Source: Clostridiales bacterium
GTDB lineage: Bacteria > Bacillota > Clostridia > Lachnospirales > Anaerotignaceae
Assembly: GCA_018364635.1 (NCBI GenBank)
Contig: JAGZLR010000001.1
Location: 62,001 to 126,000, forward strand
Reading direction: 5' to 3'
DNA: 64,000 bases
The position numbers and the translations under genes are program-made. Under the pieces are notes generated by a model. The model saw nothing but the letters and a program-made list of their open reading frames with translations, was not told the DNA's origin and searched no databases. Below are positions 58,693 through 64,000 of the stretch, one piece after another. How positions within the stretch are numbered: position 1 is the first letter of the stretch; every line of letters starts with the position of its first letter.

Positions 58693-59350
58693 GATTTGTT
58701 ACAGAGATAAAGATTTGGTTGTGGTGGTAAAGCCGGCAGGGATGCCTAGTCAGCCGGATAAAACCGGCGATGAGGACATGTGTACGGCGCTGGAAAAGGA
58801 GTTAGGGGTATCTGTCTATCCAGTGCATCGGCTGGACCGACCGGTAGGCGGGCTGTTGGTTTATGCGCTGGAGAAAAAGGCGGCAGCAGCCCTTTCTGCC
58901 GCGGCGGCAGGCAGTCAGATGGAGAAAAGGTATTTGGCCGTGGTCACAGGGACTTTGACTGAGCCAGAGGGGCAGCTGAGAGATTTTTTGAAGAAAAATC
59001 AGCGGAAAAACACTGCGGAGGTGGTGGAGGAAAAAACGCCGGGGGCGAAAGAGGCCCTTTTGGACTACAAAGTGTGGGAGCAGATACATACCTCTGAAAA
59101 CGAAGCGCTGACATTAGTGGAAGTCCATTTATTGACTGGTCGGCATCACCAAATTCGGGCACAGTTTGCGCACAGGGGAAATCCGCTCTGGGGCGACCAG
59201 AAGTACAACCCTGCCTTTCAGAGGAGAAAAGGCGTTTTTCCGGCCCTTTGGGCCTATGGCCTGCGTTTTGTACATCCTAGGACAAAGAAGTCGATGACAT
59301 TTGAGTCCTTGCCGCAGGGGGAGGCTTTTTCCTATTTTGACAGGTTCTAG
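58682..59350 (+). CDS. RluA-family RNA pseudouridine synthase
   Basis: A 222-residue pseudouridine synthase. The catalytic-Asp motif is VHRLDRPVGGLLVYAL near residues 47-62; EKRYLAVVTG and VHLLTGRHHQIRAQFAHRGNPLWGDQKY follow. No S4 domain, so it is the short RluA-like form. The target could be rRNA or tRNA. It overlaps the amylase end by 11 bases. Confidence 0.92.
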   Translation: MKLEICYRDKDLVVVVKPAGMPSQPDKTGDEDMCTALEKELGVSVYPVHRLDRPVGGLLVYALEKKAAAALSAAAAGSQMEKRYLAVVTGTLTEPEGQLRDFLKKNQRKNTAEVVEEKTPGAKEALLDYKVWEQIHTSENEALTLVEVHLLTGRHHQIRAQFAHRGNPLWGDQKYNPAFQRRKGVFPALWAYGLRFVHPRTKKSMTFESLPQGEAFSYFDRF

Positions 59351-59552
59351 GCGGTTTTTTCACCGTCTAGACGCTGTAACAGCGGTTGATATGGAATGTT
59401 AAAAAAAAATTCACAATTTTTTTTCAAAAATATAGTGCAAAATTCGAAAGTTGTATTATAATATATAAGAGGTAGCAAAAAATTTTTATTTTTATTTCAT
59501 AAGACTTAGCAATCAATATGTCTCGTGGCTGATAATACAGGGAGGGATTCAT

Positions 59553-60128
59553 ATGTATTGTGAAAGATGCCATAAAAAGCCGGCAACGGTTTTTATGACC
59601 CAGATCGTAAACGGTCAAGCGACACGGCAGTATTTGTGTGCAGACTGCGCATCCCGCTTCTGCATCGAAGGCGGCGTGTCATTGGAGGATATTTTTAACA
59701 GATTCATCGCTGCCCATAGAAGAAGACAGAGGGACAACGGCGAGGAAGAGGTAAAATACGAGAGAGTGGTGAATCAAATCAATCCTTTTGGCAAGAAAAA
59801 AAATAGTTCTGCGCTCAATGATTTGGTTTGTCCTGCCTGTGGAACTACTTACAGGGAATTTCGTAAAACAGGGCGGTTAGGCTGTGCCCAATGCGCTGAC
59901 ATTATGAAAGAGCAGATCCAGGAAGTATTTTTTGGCGAATCGGAGTCTCTCTGTTACCAGGGGCGGGCGCCGAAAAAACTGCGGGAAAAAATATATGGCG
60001 ACAGAGAGAAAGAAGTGCTTCAAAAAATGCTCAAAGACGCCGTGGATAAAGAGGACTACAGCAGGGCTGCTGTGATCCGTGACAGAATCCATGCCATTGA
60101 CAGGGGGGACACCCATGAAATGGTTTGA
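59553..60128 (+). CDS. mcsA: McsA, zinc-finger activator of the McsB/ClpC system
   Basis: A 191-residue protein with four CxxC zinc knuckles (CERCHKKPATVF, YLCADCAS, LVCPACGTTY, LGCAQCADIM) and a C-terminal UVR domain (MLKDAVDKEDYSRAAVIRDRIHAI). In B. subtilis it activates the arginine kinase McsB. It is the first gene of mcsA-mcsB-clpC; ctsR, the usual leading gene, is not in front of it. AT-rich DNA at 59360-59550 supplies a TATAAT (about 59455) but no CtsR box. Confidence 0.93.
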   Translation: MYCERCHKKPATVFMTQIVNGQATRQYLCADCASRFCIEGGVSLEDIFNRFIAAHRRRQRDNGEEEVKYERVVNQINPFGKKKNSSALNDLVCPACGTTYREFRKTGRLGCAQCADIMKEQIQEVFFGESESLCYQGRAPKKLREKIYGDREKEVLQKMLKDAVDKEDYSRAAVIRDRIHAIDRGDTHEMV

Positions 60129-61131
60129 GATGGGAAGTGTAGATGAAAGTATTTTTGTATCAACAAGAGTGGAAATAAGGCGAAATGTCAGCGGGTACTT
60201 TTTTCCATCCAAAATGGATTTGGAACAAAGTGAAAAATTGATGAAAACGCTGGAGCCGGTGTTTCAGAAAATAAGCGAAGGATCTATGGATAGTTTTCAG
60301 CTGATTCGGATGGACGGCGCTTCTGACACGATCCGCACGATTTTTACAGAAAAAGGTTTTTTTAAGCAAATGATGCGGAAAGATTTGGTAAGCGGTGTTT
60401 TTCTCAACGACGATGAAACCTTTTTTGTGGTGATCAACGACGGAGACCACGTACGGTTCGCCTCAGAATTTGCGGGGGAAAGTTTGGAGGAAGCCTATTT
60501 GATGGCTTCTGCGGCGGAAGAAGCTGCGGACAGTATGCTTTCCTTTGCCTTTGATGAGGAACTAGGATACCTTTGTGAGAATATTGAAGAAATCGGCACA
60601 GGGCTGTTGGCAGCAGTGACGATGGACCTTGTAGCTTTGGAGCGGGATGGAAGAATCAACGATTTGATGGCCTTAGCAAAAAAAGAAGGATTGGACATTC
60701 AAAAGCTTGATTTTTCTACAGGAACCCCTTGCGGCAGTTTCTATGAGATTGAAACAGGGATGTGTTTTGGGAAACGTGAGGACGAAATGCTGGAGATTCT
60801 CCGGCGGTTTGTCTATCAGGTGTTTACAAAAGAAAAAAATGCCCGCGGGCGTTTGGTGGAAGACGAAGACTTTTGTGACCAGGTGACGAGAGCCTATGGT
60901 ACGTTAAAATACGCAAGAAAAATTTCTATGGAAGAGACAGCGGATGTTATCTGTCTTGTGCGAGAGGGATATCAAATGGGGATTTTGAAAGAGCCTAGGC
61001 CGCGTCTATCTCTATGCAATCTCTGCCGCTCTGCTATGCCTGGAAGTCTAAAGGCGCTGACAGGAAGCGGGTTTCGCGGGGATAAAATAGAGTGTATCAG
61101 GGCAGACTATATTCAAAGACAGTTTATTTGA
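60115..61131 (+). CDS. mcsB: McsB-like protein, active site degenerate
   Basis: A 338-residue protein in the place of the protein-arginine kinase McsB and aligned with it along its length (STRVEIRRNVSGYFFP; VVINDGDHVRFAS; AGESLEEAYLMASAAEEAADSM; LGYL...IGTGLLAAV; AYGTLKYARKISMEETADVI). Key positions differ. The nucleotide-binding SSRIRLARN reads STRVEIRRN, NEEDHLRIQ reads NDGDHVRFA, and the active-site TSCPTNVGTG reads CENIEEIGTG, so Asn156 stands where the catalytic Cys should be and the nearest Cys is Cys154. It is probably a pseudokinase or an adaptor. The start at 60115 overlaps mcsA. Confidence 0.88.
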   Translation: MKWFEMGSVDESIFVSTRVEIRRNVSGYFFPSKMDLEQSEKLMKTLEPVFQKISEGSMDSFQLIRMDGASDTIRTIFTEKGFFKQMMRKDLVSGVFLNDDETFFVVINDGDHVRFASEFAGESLEEAYLMASAAEEAADSMLSFAFDEELGYLCENIEEIGTGLLAAVTMDLVALERDGRINDLMALAKKEGLDIQKLDFSTGTPCGSFYEIETGMCFGKREDEMLEILRRFVYQVFTKEKNARGRLVEDEDFCDQVTRAYGTLKYARKISMEETADVICLVREGYQMGILKEPRPRLSLCNLCRSAMPGSLKALTGSGFRGDKIECIRADYIQRQFI

Positions 61132-61152
61132 TGAAAAGGAGGGATTACATAG

Positions 61153-63594
61153 ATGCAGGGCAATTTTACAAAAAAAGCACAGCAAGCGTTGGAAGAGGCG
61201 AAAAATGCCGCGGCGCAATTGGGCCGCAGCCGTGTGGGAACGGAGCATATTTTAGTAGGACTTTTGCGGGTGAAAGATTGTGTGGCTGCAAAGACTTTGG
61301 AAAACCAGGGAGTGACAGCTGAGCTGGTGGAGGAGAAGATTGCAGGAATTATCGGAAGCCATGACAGTTTAAGTTATATGCCAAGAGACTACACGCCACG
61401 AACCAAGCGGGTCATTGACGGCAGTGTGTCAGAGGCGCAGCAGATGGGAAATGGCTATGTAGGGACAGAGCATCTTCTTTTAAGCCTGATGAATGAACAG
61501 GACTGTATCGGTGTAAAGCTCCTGCTTCTTTTGGGGGTTAGCCCACAGCGGGTATATGAGGATATGATGCTCCTTTTAAACGATGAGGAACAAGATGGTG
61601 AGAAGACTGGAAAACAAGGGGCGGAGTTAGAGAACTCATCGCCGACGTCTACGCTGGACAAATACAGCAGAGATCTCACAAGCCTTGCCAAGGAAGGGAA
61701 ATTTGACCCGATTGTAGGCAGAGAACAGGAGATTGAGCGGATTATACAGATTTTGAGCCGCAGAACCAAAAACAACCCTTGTCTCATGGGGGATCCAGGG
61801 GTTGGGAAAACTGCCATTGTAGAAGGATTAGCCCAAAGGGTTGCTGATGGCGCCATACCGGCCACGTTAAAGGACAAACGGATTATTAGTGTGGATCTTT
61901 CCAGCATGGTGGCAGGCTCCAAATATCGGGGCGAATTTGAGGACCGGCTGAAAAAGGCGTTGGAGGAAGTTCGTGTTGACGGCAACATTATTTTATTTAT
62001 TGACGAAATCCACACCATTATTGGCGCAGGGGCAGCGGAGGGAGCCATTGACGCTTCCAACATCCTAAAGCCGTCGTTAGCCAGAGGTGAATTACAGCTG
62101 ATCGGCGCGACGACAGTGGAGGAATACAGAAAATACATTGAAAAGGATGCTGCTTTAGAGCGCAGGTTTCAGCCGATTATGGTGGAGGAACCGACAGAAG
62201 AGGAAGCCATCAGCATGCTGTTGGGGCTGAAAGACAAGTATGAGGCGCACCACAATGTGCGGATTACAGAGGAAGCAGTCCAGGCTGCGGTGAAGCTATC
62301 CAGCCGATATATCAACGACAGATTTTTGCCGGATAAAGCCATTGATTTGGTGGACGAGGCGGCCAGCGCTTTACGGCTGAAAAGTTATGTTTCCCCGCCG
62401 GAGTTAAAGGAATTGGAGGAAAGTCTTGACCGTCTGGAACAGGAGAAAAAGGAAGCCATCTGCACAGAGGAATTTGAAAAGGCTGGAAAGATCAAGGCGC
62501 AGCAGGAAGTGCTGCGGGAGGAGTTAGCTCAAAAACAAGCAGCTTACGACAGCAAAATGGAGGCAGAGGGCCTTTGTGTGACAGCAGAGGAGATTGCTGA
62601 CGTTGTCAGCCGATGGACAGGAATTCCGGCAAAAAGCATTCAAAACGACGAAAGTCAACGGCTGATGCAGCTGGAAGAGACTCTTCACAAAAAGATCATC
62701 GGTCAGCAGGAGGCGGTGACGGCCATTGCAAAGGCCATCCGCAGAGGCAGAGTTGGACTGAAAAATCCAAATCGGCCGATTGGGTCCTTTCTCTTTTTAG
62801 GACCGACAGGCGTAGGAAAGACAGAGTTAAGCAAGGCCCTTGCCCAAGCTTTATTTGGAGACGCAGACGCTATGATCCGCATTGACATGTCGGAGTATAT
62901 GGAAAAGCATTCGGTGAGCCGTCTGGTTGGATCTCCGCCTGGATATGTAGGCTATGAGCAGGGAGGACAGCTGAGCGAGAAGGTTCGCCGCAAGCCGTAT
63001 TCTGTGGTGCTTTTTGACGAGATTGAAAAGGCGGCAGGAGATGTGTTTAACATTCTTTTGCAGATTTTAGATGACGGGCATATTACAGACAGTCAGGGCA
63101 GAAAAGTGGACTTTAAAAATACGGTTATTATTATGACCAGCAATGCGGGAGCCCAAAGCATTGTGGCGCCAAAGAAACTGGGATTTACCTCAGGAAGTTC
63201 CAAAGAGCGGGACTATGAGGAGATGAAAAGAGGCGTCATGGAGGAAGTAAAACGAATCTTCCGGCCGGAGTTTCTCAACCGTATTGATGACATTCTTGTG
63301 TTCCATCCGTTGGATGAGGAGGACATTCAAAAGATTGTGCAGCTGATGCTGCATGATGTGGTGCAAAGAGCCAAAGAAAATATGGGAATTTCCCTGGCAT
63401 TTACACCGGAAGCCGTTGGGTTTTTGGCGAAAAAGGGCTACGACCCGTCTTACGGGGCAAGGCCGCTGCGCAGAGCCATTCAGACAGAGGTGGAGGATGG
63501 TTTGGCAGAGGAATTTTTGATGGGAAAACTGACAAGAGGCGCCAACGTTCAGGGCGTGTTAGAGGGAGAAAAGATTCAGTTTACAGTGGAATAA
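61153..63594 (+). CDS. clpC: ATP-dependent Clp protease ATPase subunit ClpC
   Basis: AAA+ unfoldase of the ClpCP protease, 813 residues. The N domain has two Clp repeats (FTKKAQQALEEAKNAAAQLGRSRVGTEHILVGLL; GYVGTEHLLLSLM). D1 has Walker A GDPGVGKTAIVEGLA and Walker B ILFIDEIHT. The middle domain carries the UVR-like segment (EEFEKAGKIKAQQEVLREEL). D2 has GPTGVGKTELSKALA and VVLFDEIEKA. The ClpP-binding loop follows. ATG after AGGAGGG. Third gene of the mcsA operon. Confidence 0.98.
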   Translation: MQGNFTKKAQQALEEAKNAAAQLGRSRVGTEHILVGLLRVKDCVAAKTLENQGVTAELVEEKIAGIIGSHDSLSYMPRDYTPRTKRVIDGSVSEAQQMGNGYVGTEHLLLSLMNEQDCIGVKLLLLLGVSPQRVYEDMMLLLNDEEQDGEKTGKQGAELENSSPTSTLDKYSRDLTSLAKEGKFDPIVGREQEIERIIQILSRRTKNNPCLMGDPGVGKTAIVEGLAQRVADGAIPATLKDKRIISVDLSSMVAGSKYRGEFEDRLKKALEEVRVDGNIILFIDEIHTIIGAGAAEGAIDASNILKPSLARGELQLIGATTVEEYRKYIEKDAALERRFQPIMVEEPTEEEAISMLLGLKDKYEAHHNVRITEEAVQAAVKLSSRYINDRFLPDKAIDLVDEAASALRLKSYVSPPELKELEESLDRLEQEKKEAICTEEFEKAGKIKAQQEVLREELAQKQAAYDSKMEAEGLCVTAEEIADVVSRWTGIPAKSIQNDESQRLMQLEETLHKKIIGQQEAVTAIAKAIRRGRVGLKNPNRPIGSFLFLGPTGVGKTELSKALAQALFGDADAMIRIDMSEYMEKHSVSRLVGSPPGYVGYEQGGQLSEKVRRKPYSVVLFDEIEKAAGDVFNILLQILDDGHITDSQGRKVDFKNTVIIMTSNAGAQSIVAPKKLGFTSGSSKERDYEEMKRGVMEEVKRIFRPEFLNRIDDILVFHPLDEEDIQKIVQLMLHDVVQRAKENMGISLAFTPEAVGFLAKKGYDPSYGARPLRRAIQTEVEDGLAEEFLMGKLTRGANVQGVLEGEKIQFTVE

Positions 63595-63603
63595 AATAGG
63601 GGG

Positions 63604-63641
63604 ACGCGAAAGCTGGAAAAAGGGCTTTCGCGTTCTTTTTT
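63604..63641 (+). terminator. Terminator of the mcsA-mcsB-clpC operon
   Basis: ACGCGAAAGC and GCTTTCGCGT form a perfect ten-base stem, followed by TCT6. Confidence 0.9.
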
Positions 63642-63683
63642 GTATGATTTGACAGACAACAGGCGGGGATGGAAGAAAGAGAT

Positions 63684-63716
63684 AAAAAAAGGCGGAGGAA
63701 AGCAAGCTTTCCTCCG
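63684..63716 (-). terminator. Terminator after tRNA-Pro (minus strand)
   Basis: CGGAGGAAAGC and GCTTTCCTCCG form a perfect stem with a two-base loop, followed on the minus strand by CCT7. Confidence 0.87.
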
Positions 63717-63722
63717 ACCTAA

Positions 63723-63796
63723 TCTGGGCGACAGGATTTGAACCTGCGGCCTCTACATCCCGAATGTAGCGCACTACCAAACTGTGCCACGCCCAG
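63723..63796 (-). tRNA. tRNA-Pro (anticodon CGG)
   Basis: On the minus strand the acceptor stem CTGGGCG/CGCCCAG, D arm GGCACAGTTTGGTAGTGCGC, anticodon stem CTACA/TGTAG around loop TTCGGGA, and T arm GGTTCAAATCC make a full cloverleaf. CCA is not encoded. Confidence 0.96.
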
Positions 63797-63905
63797 AAAT
63801 CATTTTTAATTTTAATACAGTTTTTACCGTTCGTCAATAAGAAGTTAGAAAAAGCAAGGTATAAAAATTTGTCTCCAGGAAAAGCTAGAGACGAGGTGAG
63901 AAGGG

Positions 63906-64000
63906 ATGGAAAAGAGAAAAAAACACGGCATGACAGAGGCGGAAAAAGACGCGATTATGCAAAACTCCAACTATGACGCACAAAGCGGCAAACCGTCGCC
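63906..64000 (+). CDS. Start of an unidentified gene, cut by the window end
   Basis: From ATG 63906 the frame stays open to the window edge and encodes a charged N-terminus (MEKRKKHGMTEAEKDAIMQN, then SNYDAQSGKPS). AGGTGAGAAGGG stands just upstream as a possible ribosome site. Too little is visible to name it. Confidence 0.4.
   Translation, partial: MEKRKKHGMTEAEKDAIMQNSNYDAQSGKPS

Noticed and set aside
59360..59552. CtsR operator before mcsA
   Set aside because: No GGTCAAA tandem heptads are present on either strand.
1..64000. CRISPR arrays, insertion sequences and rRNA genes
   Set aside because: No regularly spaced repeat-spacer structure, transposase frame or rRNA sequence was seen while reading the window.

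Overview
The window reads as a chromosomal segment of a low-to-moderate GC, endospore-forming member of the Clostridia. The basis is a complete eight-gene spoIIIA operon, sigH, a SpoVB/MurJ-type flippase, RemA, CarD, a cysteine T-box and near-universal purine-rich Shine-Dalgarno sites. Placement near Lachnospirales/Anaerotignum-like organisms is inference from gene style only. No insertion sequence, CRISPR array, rRNA operon or intact prophage is visible. Most genes are housekeeping genes in short operons closed by clear intrinsic terminators.

Layout. 0-6 kb: the rsmA tail, a sigma-28-type promoter driving a chemotaxis receptor broken by an in-frame TAG, an unrecognised acidic repeat protein, trmB with a duplicated terminator, and a secreted trypsin-like protease. 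6-15 kb: a CDF metal transporter, cysK, ispF, a Cys T-box with cysE-cysS-mrnC, an AEC transporter beside a gene fragment, rlmB-rae1-sigH and tRNA-Thr. 15-24 kb: aromatic synthesis (aroF; tyrA-aroA with a GDSL hydrolase), trpS, two cell-envelope proteins, a GNAT acetyltransferase and a LytTR regulator. 24-29 kb: spoIIIAA-AH, the mother-cell side of the forespore feeding channel. 29-38 kb: proC, dut, yicC-remA-gmk-rpoZ, priA, and the oppositely oriented def-fmt-yugP.

38-43 kb is the most unusual part. An XRE/S24 LexA-like repressor faces a promoter that carries an SOS-type box between its -35 and -10 and drives two phage-type genes. After mtaD comes a free-standing Spo0A C-terminal DNA-binding domain without receiver, followed by a terminator-closed short transcription unit. 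43-56 kb: xth, a nitrilase-family amidase, rqcH, a SLOG protein, degV, carD, a PIN-TRAM protein, ispD-rnhA, csp, typA, a flippase, and an XRE/membrane-protein pair under a palindromic operator. 56-64 kb: a GH13 amylase, a pseudouridine synthase, mcsA-mcsB-clpC with a strongly degenerate McsB and no ctsR, and tRNA-Pro.

The Bacillus subtilis chromosomal cluster ctsR-mcsA-mcsB-clpC-radA-disA-yacL-ispD-ispF-gltX-cysE-cysS-mrnC-rlmB-yacP-sigH appears here as three separated blocks (mcsA-clpC; yacL-ispD; ispF to sigH), with ctsR and gltX absent from the expected places. The strongest leads are the SOS-box repressor module, the solo Spo0A output domain, the degenerate McsB, the amber-interrupted receptor and the XRE operator.
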